DNA of 64,000 bases from DASZQY01 sp963843565 (GTDB lineage Bacteria; Pseudomonadota; Alphaproteobacteria; Rhizobiales; Kaistiaceae). The stretch is taken from the NCBI GenBank assembly GCA_963843565.1, contig CAWJKY010000004.1, forward strand, positions 449,942 through 513,941, written 5' to 3'. This document shows positions 1 to 9,685 of the stretch, piece by piece (position 1 is the stretch's first letter; every line of letters starts with the position of its first letter). The position numbers were made by a program, and so were the translations under genes. Under the pieces are notes generated by a model that saw only the letters and a list, made by a program, of their open reading frames with translations, did not search any database and was not told the origin of the DNA.

Positions 1-447
1 CGCCAGCAGATCGACGACCTTGATGCCGGTCACCAGGATCTGGGCCTCGGTCGACTGGTCCACGTAGGCCGGGGCCGGCTGGTGGATGGAGCGCTTCTGC
101 TGGGTCCTCACCGGACCGGCTTCGTCCACCGGTTCGCCGATGACGTTCATGATCCGCCCGAGGGTCTCCTCGCCGACCGGCACCGAGATCGGCTCGGCCG
201 TGTCGGTGACCTCCTGACCGCGTACCAGACCGTCGGTGGTGTCCATGGCCACCGTGCGCACGGTGTTCTCGCCAAGGTGTTGGGCGACCTCGAGAATCAG
301 CCGGCTGCCGTTGTTATCGGTCTCCAGCGCGTTCAGGATCGCCGGCAGGCGATCGCCGAACTGCACGTCGACCACCGCGCCGGTCACCTGGGTGATCTTG
401 CCGGTAACGCCCTTGACGTTGGCTGTGGTGGCGGTTGCTGTGGCCAT
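1..447 (-). CDS. atpD: F1 ATP synthase subunit beta, N-terminal part (runs off the window)
   Basis: Beta subunit of the F1 head of ATP synthase, which carries the catalytic nucleotide sites and works on the cytoplasmic face of the inner membrane. Only the first 149 codons are in the window. The translation has the typical beta-barrel start (GKITQVTGAVVDVQF near residue 15), the TLGRIMNVIGEP motif and the KVVDLL segment just before the edge; the Walker A loop lies outside. The ATG at 447 follows atpG by 19 bp, so it is the last visible gene of the order atpH-atpA-atpG-atpD. Identity is near certain. Confidence 0.97.
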   Translation of the reverse strand, partial: MATATATTANVKGVTGKITQVTGAVVDVQFGDRLPAILNALETDNNGSRLILEVAQHLGENTVRTVAMDTTDGLVRGQEVTDTAEPISVPVGEETLGRIMNVIGEPVDEAGPVRTQQKRSIHQPAPAYVDQSTEAQILVTGIKVVDLLA

Positions 448-466
448 TAGGCTCGTTCCTTGTTCG

Positions 467-1345
467 TCAGAGGGCTTCGGCGCCCGAGATGATTTCGATC
501 AGTTCCTTGGTGATCTGCGCCTGACGCGACCGGTTGTAAACGATGGTCAGGTCGTCGATCATTTCGCCGGCGTTGCGCGTCGCGTTGTCCATGGCGGTCA
601 TCGAGGCGCCCTGCTCGCCGGCGGCGTTTTCCAGAAGCGCGCTGAAGATCTGCACCGAGACGTTGCGCGGCAGAAGCTCGCTGAGGATGGTTTCCTCGTC
701 CGGCTCGTATTCGTAGATCGCGCCGGCGACTGGCTCGGCTTGCGTCGCCTCGATCTCGGCCGGCACCAGCTGCAGCGCCGTCGGCACCTGGCTGATCACC
801 GAGCGGAAGCGGGCGAAGAACAGCGTGCACACGTCGAACTCGCCGTCGGCGAACATGGCGCGGACCTTCTCGCCGATTGCGTCGGCATCCGCGAACGACA
901 TCCGCCTGACGTCGCGCAGACTGATGTTGTCGACGATCTGGCGCGCCATGGTCCGCCGCAAGATGTCGAAGCCCTTCTTGCCGACGCACAGGATCTTGAC
1001 GGTCTTGCCGTCGCCCTCGAGGCGCAGGATGTGCTCGCGCGCCGCCCGCGCGATAGACGAGTTGAAAGCGCCGCACAGCCCGCGATCGGCGGTGGCGACG
1101 ACGATCAGGTGGGTCGCATCGGACCCCGTGCCGGCCAGAAGTTTGGGCGCGTCGGAGCGGCCGGCGAAGGTCGCCGCCAGGCTCTTCAGCACCGCGTTCA
1201 TGCGCTCCGCATAAGGGCGGGCCGCCTCGGCGGCCTCCTGCGCACGGCGCAGCTTCGCCGCCGCGACCATCTGCTTGGCGCGGGTGATCTTCTGCGTCGC
1301 CTTGACCGAGGCGATCCGGTTGCGGAGCTCCTTGAGCGAGGCCAT
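467..1345 (-). CDS. atpG: F1 ATP synthase subunit gamma
   Basis: Gamma subunit, the central rotor shaft of F1, coupling proton flow in F0 to ATP synthesis in the alpha/beta hexamer. The 292-residue product has the usual length and both diagnostic ends: an N-terminal helix beginning MASLKELRNRIASVK and a C-terminal helix containing MTAMDNATRNAGEMIDDL, which pair as the coiled-coil shaft. It lies between atpA (10 bp upstream) and atpD (19 bp downstream), consistent with one transcript. Confidence 0.98.
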   Translation of the reverse strand: MASLKELRNRIASVKATQKITRAKQMVAAAKLRRAQEAAEAARPYAERMNAVLKSLAATFAGRSDAPKLLAGTGSDATHLIVVATADRGLCGAFNSSIARAAREHILRLEGDGKTVKILCVGKKGFDILRRTMARQIVDNISLRDVRRMSFADADAIGEKVRAMFADGEFDVCTLFFARFRSVISQVPTALQLVPAEIEATQAEPVAGAIYEYEPDEETILSELLPRNVSVQIFSALLENAAGEQGASMTAMDNATRNAGEMIDDLTIVYNRSRQAQITKELIEIISGAEAL

Positions 1346-1355
1346 CGGCTACCGA

Positions 1356-2884
<1,529 letters not shown>

Positions 2885-2885
<1 letters not shown>

Positions 2886-3451
2886 CAGTGGACCTCTTTC
2901 ATGGCGAGTTTGAGCGAGTTGAGCTTGGTACGCAGCGACCCGTCGACCATTCGGCTGCCGACGCGCACGATGAGCCCGCCGATCAGCGAGGGATCGACGG
3001 TGGCGGCGAGCGCGACGTCCTTGCCGAGCGATGCCTTCAGCGCCGCCTTGAGCTCGGCGACATGGCTGTCGGAAAGCGGCTCGGCGCTGGTGACTTCCGC
3101 GGCCACCTCGCCGCGCTCTTTGGCGGCGAGCCGCTTGAACGCGACGATCATGTCGGGGACGATGAACAGGCGCCGGTTGGCGGCGGTGACCTTGATGGCG
3201 TTGGCGACGAGGCCGCCGATTTCCGCCTTGGCGAGGATCGCCGCGACGGCGCGCGCCTGATCGGCGGCGGAAAAGACCGGGCTCCTGACCAGCCGCTTCA
3301 GCTCGGGGCTCTCGGCGATCAGGGCGGCGAAGGCGTCGAGGTCGCGCTCGACGGCGGCGATCTCATTGGCATCGGAAGCGACTTCGAAGAGGGCGCTGGC
3401 GTAGCGCTCGGCGACACCTGAAACCCTGGATGTATTGCCGGCCACGCTCAC
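2885..3451 (-). CDS. atpH: F1 ATP synthase subunit delta
   Basis: Delta subunit (OSCP type), joining the top of F1 to the peripheral b-stalk. The 188-residue protein starts with a helical domain (RYASALFEVA) and ends with the conserved C-terminal sheet motif DPSLIGGLIVRVGSRMVDGSLRTKL (here split by position: about residues 155-180). It is the first gene of the F1 cluster and follows priA by about 190 bp; the promoter of the atp operon is expected in that gap but I could not place it reliably. Confidence 0.95.
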
Positions 3452-3644
3452 CCCTCAGCCTTGACCTTTGGGGCCTCCATCGCGGAGGTCCGGCCCATGG
3501 TCGTAAGGCCTTGATCGGATTATTCTTTTGGGCGAGCCCGCCGCGCGACCGGCCCGACCCCGGGAATTGGCCGTTCGCTTAGCATAGGGGCTGGTGCGGG
3601 GCAATATGGCGGGGGTTCCCGTACGTACGAATTGCACGTGCACC

Positions 3645-5852
3645 CTAGAGAAAGCTTTGCGGGTCGACGTCGACGCGCACGCGGAGCGACCCGCGCGGCG
3701 GCGGCGCGGCGGAAAGCCAAGCCCGTACATACGATTGCAGGCTGACGTTACGAGGTGCCTGTACGAGAAGCCGGTAGCGGTGGCGACCGCGCACCACGAA
3801 CAGCGGCGCCTCGGCGGGGCCAAGCACCATGACCGCCGGATCCTCGGGGGCGGCGCGGCGGAGCGCCGCGGCGTAGCCCTGCGCCTCGCTGCGATCGCCG
3901 CCCGACACGATCAGCGCCGCCAGGCGGCCGAAGGGCGGCAGGCCGGCGGTATGGCGCTCGGCGATCTCGCGGGCATAGAACGCCTCGCGGTCGCCCGACA
4001 CGATCGCCTGGATAACCGGGTGCTCGGGGAGCCACGACTGAAGCAGCGCCCGGCTGGCGCCCCCTGAGCGCCCCGCCCGGCCGGTCACCTGCGACAGCAA
4101 CTGGAAGGTGCGCTCGGCGGCGCGCATGTCGCCGTGGGCGAGGCCGAGATCGGCGTCGACCACGCCGACCAGGGTCAGGAACGGAAAGTTGTGACCCTTG
4201 GCGACGAGCTGGGTGCCGATGACGATGTCGGCCTCGCCCCTGGCGATAGCGGCGAGTTCCTGGCGCATGCGCGCCACCCCGCCGACCAGATCGCTGGAAA
4301 GGGCAATGGTGCGCGCCTCGGGGAAAAGCGTCGCGACCTCTTCCTGCAGGCGCTCGATGCCGGGACCGACCGGCGTCAGGCTTTCTGTATCGCCGCACTC
4401 CGGGCACGCCTGCGGGCGCTTCTCGTAGTGGCCGCAGTGGTGGCAGAGGAGGACGCCGCGAAAGCGGTGGTCGACCAGCCACGTCGAGCAGTTGGGGCAC
4501 TGGAAACGGTGGCCGCAGGTGCGGCAAAGGGTCAGCGGGGCATAGCCGCGCCGATTGAGGAAGAGGAGCGCCTGCTGCTTGTCGGCGAGCGTCGCGGTGA
4601 CCGCATCGACCAGGGGCGGCGCCAGAAAGCGCCCGCGCGGCGGCTGGTCCTTGCGCAGGTCAATGGCGCCGATCTCGGGAAGCGCCGCTTCCCTGTAGCG
4701 CGCCGCCAGCGCCACCCGCCGGTAACGGCCGGCGTCGGCATTGACCCGCGATTCGATCGACGGCGTCGCCGACGACAGCACCACCGGGAAGCCGGCGAGA
4801 TGGGCCCGCACCACGCCCATGTCGCGGGCGCTGTAGATGGCGCCGTCCTCCTGCTTGTAGGCCATGTCGTGTTCCTCATCGACGACGATGAGGCCGAGGT
4901 CCTTGAACGGCAGGAAGAGCGCCGAGCGCGCCCCGACCACGACGCGCACGTCGCCCGAGGACACGCCCCGCCACGTGCGCTCGCGGCCGCGCGGCGGCAC
5001 CTCGGAGTGCCACTCGCCGGGCATGGCGCCAAAGCGCATCTGGAAGCGCTGGAGGAAATCCGCGGTCAGCGCGATTTCCGGCACCAGGATCAGCACCTGC
5101 TTGCCGCGACGCAGCGTCTCCGCGACGGCTTCCAGATAGACCTCGGTCTTGCCGGACCCGGTGACGCCATCCAATAGCGTCACCGAGAAGCCGCCCTCGG
5201 CGACGCGCTCGCGGAGCGACGCCACGGCGGCCGCCTGTTCGTCGGAGAGCACCGGCGGCGCGAAGTCGGGGTCGGGTTGCGGCGGCGGCGGCGCGGCGGG
5301 CATCATCACCGCTTCGAGTGTGCCGGCATCGACCAGCCCCTGAACGACGCTCGCCGTGACGCCTGCGGCGCGGGCGAGGCCCGACTTGGTCCACGCGAGA
5401 TTTTCGGACTGCGGCCCGCCTTCACCTTGTTCGGGCGTTTGCCCGTCCAGAAGCGCAAGCACCCGGGCGCGCGCCGGCGTCATGCGTTCGGGCGGCGGAC
5501 CGGCGAGCCGCACCCCCGGCACCGGCGGCTCCGGCACCAGCGCCGCGGCCGACCTCAGCACCATGCGCAGCACCATGCCGCGGGCGGTCAGCGTGTAGTC
5601 GGCGACCCAGTCGACAAAGGCACGGATCTCCTTCGACAGCGGCGGCGCCTCGAAGGCCCCGGAGATGGGCCGCAGGCGGTTGTGGCCGATTTCGGGGTCG
5701 GGCGGATCGTCCCACACCACGCCGACTGCATCGCGGGTGCCGAGCGGCACCTCGACGATGTCACCGACCGCTATGCCCGGCGGCGCCCGGTAGGTGTAGG
5801 GCGCGGCGACCGCCACTGGCACCAGAACTGAGACGATCGTATCGGCCGCCAC
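3645..5852 (-). CDS. priA: Primosomal protein N' (replication restart helicase PriA)
   Basis: PriA is the 3'-5' DNA helicase that reloads the replisome at stalled forks. With a GTG start at 5852 the product is 735 residues, the usual size. Visible parts: the DNA-binding N-domain (SVLVPVAVAAPYTYRAP), Walker A GVTGSGKT at about 229-236, the DEEH box, eight zinc-binding cysteines (CRTCGHRFQCPNC and CHHCGHYEKRPQACPEC) and the helicase motif QVTGRAGR. An open frame continues upstream to an ATG at 6122, but that extension is translated RHS relic and promoter DNA, so I prefer the GTG; GGGAG lies 12 nt before it. The first 50 codons are duplicated at 15399-15547. Confidence 0.95.
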   Translation of the reverse strand: MAADTIVSVLVPVAVAAPYTYRAPPGIAVGDIVEVPLGTRDAVGVVWDDPPDPEIGHNRLRPISGAFEAPPLSKEIRAFVDWVADYTLTARGMVLRMVLRSAAALVPEPPVPGVRLAGPPPERMTPARARVLALLDGQTPEQGEGGPQSENLAWTKSGLARAAGVTASVVQGLVDAGTLEAVMMPAAPPPPQPDPDFAPPVLSDEQAAAVASLRERVAEGGFSVTLLDGVTGSGKTEVYLEAVAETLRRGKQVLILVPEIALTADFLQRFQMRFGAMPGEWHSEVPPRGRERTWRGVSSGDVRVVVGARSALFLPFKDLGLIVVDEEHDMAYKQEDGAIYSARDMGVVRAHLAGFPVVLSSATPSIESRVNADAGRYRRVALAARYREAALPEIGAIDLRKDQPPRGRFLAPPLVDAVTATLADKQQALLFLNRRGYAPLTLCRTCGHRFQCPNCSTWLVDHRFRGVLLCHHCGHYEKRPQACPECGDTESLTPVGPGIERLQEEVATLFPEARTIALSSDLVGGVARMRQELAAIARGEADIVIGTQLVAKGHNFPFLTLVGVVDADLGLAHGDMRAAERTFQLLSQVTGRAGRSGGASRALLQSWLPEHPVIQAIVSGDREAFYAREIAERHTAGLPPFGRLAALIVSGGDRSEAQGYAAALRRAAPEDPAVMVLGPAEAPLFVVRGRHRYRLLVQAPRNVSLQSYVRAWLSAAPPPRGSLRVRVDVDPQSFL

Positions 5853-5870
5853 TTGTTCCCGAATCTCCCG
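5704..5870. repeat. Direct repeat, copy 1: priA 5' end
   Basis: Covers the first 50 codons of priA and about 18 bp upstream. It matches 15399-15565 in the same orientation with only scattered single-base differences; weaker similarity runs on for about 50 bp into the upstream region. The two copies bracket the whole RHS island. Confidence 0.9.
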
Positions 5871-5997
5871 AAGGTTTGGTCGTGAATCAGGGCCGCCCAC
5901 GATGGGCCCTGATCGCCCCGAAGAAAAGCGCGGGTGCGCACCGAACCGGCCCATCCTCTTCCGATGCGGGCCCCACCCGTCACGAGCGGTGATCGTC

Positions 5998-6105
5998 GCG
6001 TTGCTGGCGTCGCGCGCCTGGCAGAGGACGCTGCCGCACCAGAGATACGAGTGGTGACTGAGGAGCCGCCGCCCGCCGGCGTGCTGGTGATGGCGACGCG
6101 GCGGC
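5998..6105 (-). pseudogene. RHS-core relic A (108 bp)
   Basis: A short piece of the same RHS core found in the modules to the right, encoding GRRVAITSTPAGGGSSVTT and then, after a 1-base deletion relative to the other copies, SYLWCGSVLCQARDASNAT in another frame. No start and no toxin tail. It ends about 145 bp before the priA start codon. Several base differences (for example the cgaggagccgcc stretch) resemble fragment F at 15.2 kb more than the central copies. It is the left-most trace of the array. Confidence 0.85.
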
Positions 6106-6286
6106 CCCATCCCCTCCTCCACGAAGCGGCGTATGGTTCACTCAAGGACTCGTAGCACTGGCCAATCTCTTGCGCCAAGTAACCCGCGTCGAGCGAAGGA
6201 TGCCCTCGGCCATGAAGAAACATGTGTAACGCTTCGCGAAACGCCCCAGCTCCGTCAACGTTTGCGCTGTTGAAGTCGTATTTCAT
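6106..6286 (-). pseudogene. Partial ORF of unknown function, fused to RHS relic A
   Basis: An open frame from ATG at 6286 encodes about 57 residues (starting MKYDFNSANVDGAGAFREAL) of a protein I do not recognise, then reads straight into relic A without its own stop. The composition is less GC-rich than priA. It lies 100 bp downstream of the candidate immunity gene at 6387-6803, so it may be a second immunity-type gene cut short when the relic was formed. Function unknown; whether it is translated is also unclear. Confidence 0.4.
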
Positions 6287-6386
6287 GCATTTGCCTCACT
6301 GACGCAGCGGCACGTGGATGTTTGGACCCGCTCTTGGAGAGGGCGCCTAGCTTCATCCCGACCACTCGCCGATGCCCTGCCTGAGC

Positions 6387-6803
6387 TCAGAGCGCCTTGA
6401 GTATTTTGGATTTGTCGTTCGGCAATGGATATTCATCTTTCGCACAAACGACCTGAATTGTATTTTTCGAATTGCCCAAGTATTGATGCCCAGAGTCGTT
6501 GGCCTGCAATAGTCTTTTCAATAGCGACAAGATCTTTCGTTGAACCTCCTCTGGAAGGGTCCACACAGCAACGCCGTCTTGAATCATCCTGAACCGTTCA
6601 ACTTGACCCATCCGCCGCATTCGCACCTCGCGCACCTGTTCAACGTAAATTGCCTCTCCCTTTCTCAGGGCAATCAAAAGGTCGACATTTTCACCCGACC
6701 ACCTGGAGAAGAAAGACGTCAAAGGTACGAGATCGTCGCCCGAGCCCGCAAATAGAAGCGTCGGCCCAAGCGCCGAGTCTTTGAGGAAGCGTACCTGGAG
6801 CAT
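6387..6803 (-). CDS. Candidate immunity protein of RHS module B (unknown family)
   Basis: A 138-residue, probably cytoplasmic protein with no signal peptide or membrane segment, rich in charged residues, with lower GC than the core genome. I do not recognise the family. The reason to call it immunity is position: after removal of the IS element on paper, the RHS-B toxin stops at 6822 and this ATG follows 18 bp later on the same strand, the same spacing style as in module D. A CGGAGA element lies about 12 nt before the ATG. The IS (6908-8979) now separates it from its toxin body. Confidence 0.6.
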   Translation of the reverse strand: MLQVRFLKDSALGPTLLFAGSGDDLVPLTSFFSRWSGENVDLLIALRKGEAIYVEQVREVRMRRMGQVERFRMIQDGVAVWTLPEEVQRKILSLLKRLLQANDSGHQYLGNSKNTIQVVCAKDEYPLPNDKSKILKAL

Positions 6804-6821
6804 TGTCAGCGACGTTCTCCG

Positions 6822-6907
6822 TCAATCGATCGGTGGCTTGATCGGTGGCTTGCCTCCTATTGATACCCTGCCCCACGGAGAGTTCCACTGGCTCCAAGGA
6901 TTGTAGT
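6822..6907 (-). pseudogene. Severed C-terminal end of the RHS-B toxin
   Basis: Immediately left of the IS, the minus strand repeats the 8-bp target (6900-6907) and then continues in the RHS-B frame for 25 codons, beginning PWSQWNSPWGRVSIGG and ending PPID before a TGA at 6822. Joined to the RHS-B frame at its last native codon (Asn, 8980-8982) this gives an uninterrupted toxin C-terminus reading HNPHWDYNPWSQWNSPWG. The fragment has no start of its own. Confidence 0.85.
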
Positions 6908-6930
6908 CGCATTTATATACTTGACATAAG
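6908..6930. repeat. Left terminal inverted repeat of the IS
   Basis: Twenty-three bases starting CGCATTTATATACTTGACAT; inverted copy at 8957-8979 with a single A/G difference at position 8. Confidence 0.95.
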
Positions 6931-6972
6931 CGGCCACATTTCCTACATCTTGTCCATCGAAAGGGAACCCCG

Positions 6973-7911
6973 ATGGTCAAGATCGCGACTTTCCAGAACC
7001 CGATTTTTCAGGATGAGACCAAGGCGCGCGAAGCGCTTGAGGCGGTGCTTTGGCCGCATGGTCCGGTCTGCCGTCATTGCGGGAACAGCGAAAGCGGAAC
7101 GATCGCCCTTCTCGCCGGCAAATCGCACCGTCCGGGCCTCTACTACTGCAACAAGTGCGACGGCCAATTCACGGTGACGGTCGGCACCGTCTTCGAGCGC
7201 TCTAAGGTGCCGCTCACCAAATGGTGGATGGCCGCTCACATGATCAATTCGGGCAAGAACGGTGTCTCAGCCCACGAGATTCACCGGACGATAGGCGTCA
7301 CCTACAAGACGGCATGGTTCATGATGCACCGGCTTCGCGAAGCGATGGCCGATATCGCGCCGGCTCCGATGGGTGGCGAAGGCCAAAGCGTTCAGGCTGA
7401 CGAGACCTACTACGGAAATTCGTCGAAGCGCGCGAAGGGCTACAAGAAAGGTCACAGCCACAAGGCAAGCGTCGTCGCGCTGGTCGAACCCAAAGGCCGT
7501 GTGCGTGCGTTCCATCTGGATCGCGCGACGGCTGCCACCGTCCGCGAGGTTCTCGTCACCAACGTGCACCGCACGTCAGAACTGCATACCGACGAATCGC
7601 GGCTCTACACCGAAGTCGGGCGTGAGTTCGCCGCTCACAAGACAGTCGAGCACGGCACCAACCAGCGCGGCTTCTATGTCGGCAAGGACGGGCAGACCAC
7701 GAACGCAGTCGAGAATTTTTTCGGCAACTTCAAGCGCAGCATGAAGGGCACCTATCGCTTTTGCAGCGAACAGCACCTCAAGCGCTACCTGGCGGAATTT
7801 GAGTTTCGCCACAACAACCGGTCTGGCCTTGGCATAAACGACGGGGAACGGACGGCCATTGCCCTGCAAGGTATTGAGGGCAAGCGCCTGACGTACCGGC
7901 CGACTCACTGA
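6973..7911 (+). CDS. IS1595-family transposase
   Basis: A 312-residue transposase. An N-terminal zinc ribbon has cysteines at 33, 36, 59 and 62 (CRHC and CNKC). A helix-turn-helix-like segment follows (GVSAHEIHRTIGVTYKTAW). The catalytic domain shows QADETYYG (D143), HTDESRLY (D207) and NAVENFFGNFK (about 244-254), then EFRHNNR, the usual order for IS1595. The start is the ATG at 6973, preceded by AAGGGA. It would cut and join the element's ends. The frame is full length with no damage seen. Confidence 0.96.
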   Translation: MVKIATFQNPIFQDETKAREALEAVLWPHGPVCRHCGNSESGTIALLAGKSHRPGLYYCNKCDGQFTVTVGTVFERSKVPLTKWWMAAHMINSGKNGVSAHEIHRTIGVTYKTAWFMMHRLREAMADIAPAPMGGEGQSVQADETYYGNSSKRAKGYKKGHSHKASVVALVEPKGRVRAFHLDRATAATVREVLVTNVHRTSELHTDESRLYTEVGREFAAHKTVEHGTNQRGFYVGKDGQTTNAVENFFGNFKRSMKGTYRFCSEQHLKRYLAEFEFRHNNRSGLGINDGERTAIALQGIEGKRLTYRPTH

Positions 7912-7934
7912 AGTCGCTTCACGAAAACAAGCGG

Positions 7935-8108
7935 TTAAGCGGTTCTTGGCTTGGCGGAGGCGGCAGCATGGGCGCGCTTCTTAGCGGGACTCTGCGACGA
8001 TTTCGGCCTAGATTTACCGACCTTCATTTCGGAGTGCGGCCGAGGGGGCATCCGACCAAGGGCGCCCATGAGGCGCTTGGTCGCTTCGATCTCGCTTTTG
8101 GATGTCAT
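7935..8108 (-). CDS. Small basic passenger protein of the IS
   Basis: A 57-residue protein beginning MTSKSEIEATKRLMGALGRMPP with a lysine/serine/alanine-rich tail (SQSPAKKRAHAAASAKP). The ATG at 8108 is well supported by GGGAGG ten bases upstream. It is convergent with the transposase inside the IS. I recall similar short basic proteins beside IS1595-type transposases in alphaproteobacteria, but I cannot name a function; DNA binding is a guess from the charge. Confidence 0.65.
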   Translation of the reverse strand: MTSKSEIEATKRLMGALGRMPPRPHSEMKVGKSRPKSSQSPAKKRAHAAASAKPRTA

Positions 8109-8111
8109 GAA

Positions 8112-8684
8112 ATGTATCCCTCCCGAAAGAAGTTTCGAGCGCAAGTCGTACCAACAGACCCTGAACTGTGGGCGATTGGGATGATCATTGTTCAATGGTC
8201 AAATGTCGAGATGTTGTCCGAAGCATTCATAAGCGGCCTGACTGATGAAGGCTCGCAAGAACGCAAGGAGTTTCAAGCAACATGGTCCGCGTCTGTGAAG
8301 CTCGAACAACTCAATTCCCTCGCAAAAAAGCGCCTCCTGGAACCGTGGCGCACTGAGATTGTAGGGCTGCTGGCTGATATTCGATCCATGAAAGACGTGC
8401 GCGATAGGATCGTTCATGGCTCGTGGGGCGGCCCAACAGGGGATGTGAGGTTTCCGACGAGCGCCACCGCAGAGGAAAAGACGCACCTATTCAGTTGGAG
8501 CAAACCCAATCCATTTTTTTCTCAGCGCTTGAATTTCGGGAAGCTCATGGAGATCGCCTATAAGATCGAAGCGATACAATTAAGAATCCATGATTTCATG
8601 TTCAACAATATCGACCGTGCCTCGGGTCTGATAACGTTGAGTGGCGCATTGCTGCATAGATCGCGCAAGCAAGATCAGCCGTAG
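8112..8684 (+). CDS. Passenger protein of the IS, unknown function
   Basis: About 190 residues from ATG 8112, with the features of a mostly helical cytoplasmic protein: WAIGMIIVQWSNVEMLSEAF, then DVRDRIVHGSWGG. The 'R(D)xIVHG' pattern is seen in helical proteins of unknown function; I do not assign a name. The start lies only three bases from the divergent start at 8108, and no strong ribosome site is visible, so a later start (for example ATG 8179) is possible. GC is lower than the core genome, as expected of mobile cargo. Confidence 0.6.
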   Translation: MYPSRKKFRAQVVPTDPELWAIGMIIVQWSNVEMLSEAFISGLTDEGSQERKEFQATWSASVKLEQLNSLAKKRLLEPWRTEIVGLLADIRSMKDVRDRIVHGSWGGPTGDVRFPTSATAEEKTHLFSWSKPNPFFSQRLNFGKLMEIAYKIEAIQLRIHDFMFNNIDRASGLITLSGALLHRSRKQDQP

Positions 8685-8838
8685 TTACTGCCTCGCCTGC
8701 ATCTTTGCGCTGCCGCCATGCTCCATGGGCGCGAATAGCGGCCAGCACCATTGCATCCGTGATTTCTGTGCGAACGATTTCCGCCTCAGATTTCACCGCA
8801 GGCAAAACTTCTCCGTCTCTAGCTCCGTTCACATCCAT
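8602..8838 (-). CDS. Possible small passenger ORF, unknown function
   Basis: A 78-residue frame inside the IS containing VRTEITDAMVLAAIRAHGAWRQRK. The residue mix looks protein-like rather than random, but it overlaps the end of the 8112-8684 gene on the other strand and no clear ribosome site is seen. It could be a third cargo gene or chance. Confidence 0.3.
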   Translation of the reverse strand: MDVNGARDGEVLPAVKSEAEIVRTEITDAMVLAAIRAHGAWRQRKDAGEAVTTADLACAIYAAMRHSTLSDPRHGRYC

Positions 8839-8956
8839 GTTCGTACGCTCCCAATTTTCAAATCGGAGCGCATTTCCACACCTGACGATTCGCTACTTTC
8901 CGGGGAGCCAATCAAGGCGAGTCACCTTGATGCGAGACTCCTAGGAATCATTCGCA

Positions 8957-8979
8957 CTTATGTCAAGTATACAAATGCG
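8957..8979. repeat. Right terminal inverted repeat of the IS
   Basis: Inverted copy of 6908-6930 with one mismatch; immediately followed by the second ATTGTAGT target copy at 8980-8987. Confidence 0.95.
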
Positions 8980-9685
8980 ATTGTAGTCCCAATGGGGGTT
9001 GTGCCAAGTGTCTTCGCCATGATAGCGCCATTCACCTCCGAGAGTGTCCCAAAGGCTTTGTCCGGGTCGGTTGGAGGCAGGTCCGGTGACACAAAGATCC
9101 GGACTTTCGACCGGTGGCTTAACGCCCTGCGGAGGAAGTCCAGTTGTATCTGTGAAGGCCTTAATTCCGAGCCTCAGCAATGCCGCGGTCTCGGAACCGC
9201 CGGCGAAAGCACCTATTGCCCATAGATCGGGATAGACGGGTTCAATGCAATCCGGCGCGCCAGGCGGACACAAGCCCAAGGCGTCACGCCACGAGAGCGG
9301 ATTCCCATCAACATATGGATACAGATTCCCAAGTGGGCTGCTCGCCTCCCCCAACGGATCGCGCGACAGCCACCTCCCCGCGATCGGATCGTAGGCGCGG
9401 TAGAGGGTGAGGTCGAGGCCGCTGTCGGCGTTGTGGAACATCCCCGCGTAGGTGAAGTCGGTGGTCGGCGCCGTCACCTGCAGAGGGACGCCATAGGGAT
9501 CGTAGCTGAAGGCCGCGGCGCTGGAGGGGCTGGCGAAGACCCGGCGCACCGTGCCGATCTGGTCGATGCCGTAGTAGTCCGTCTCCGGCGTGACACCGGG
9601 AACGTACTCGCCCTCGGCGAGGTACTCCCGCGTGGTGGCGTTGCCGGCGTCGCGCGCCTGGCAGAGGACGCTGCCGCACCAGAGA

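Larger units (their letters stand above)
6908..8979 (+). mobile_element. IS1595-family insertion sequence, complete, 2072 bp, with passenger genes
   Basis: Bounded by 23-bp terminal inverted repeats (6908-6930 and 8957-8979) that differ at one position, and flanked by an exact 8-bp target duplication ATTGTAGT at 6900-6907 and 8980-8987. It carries a zinc-ribbon DDE transposase (6973-7911) and up to three small extra genes. Eight-base duplications are typical of IS1595, and some subgroups of this family are known to carry passenger genes. Ends, duplication and transposase all look intact, so the insertion may be recent and the element potentially active. Confidence 0.95.

Noticed and set aside
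5853..6122. 90-codon N-terminal extension of PriA in the same frame
   Set aside because: It translates priA promoter DNA and an RHS relic in a shifted frame; PriA of normal length begins at the GTG 5852.
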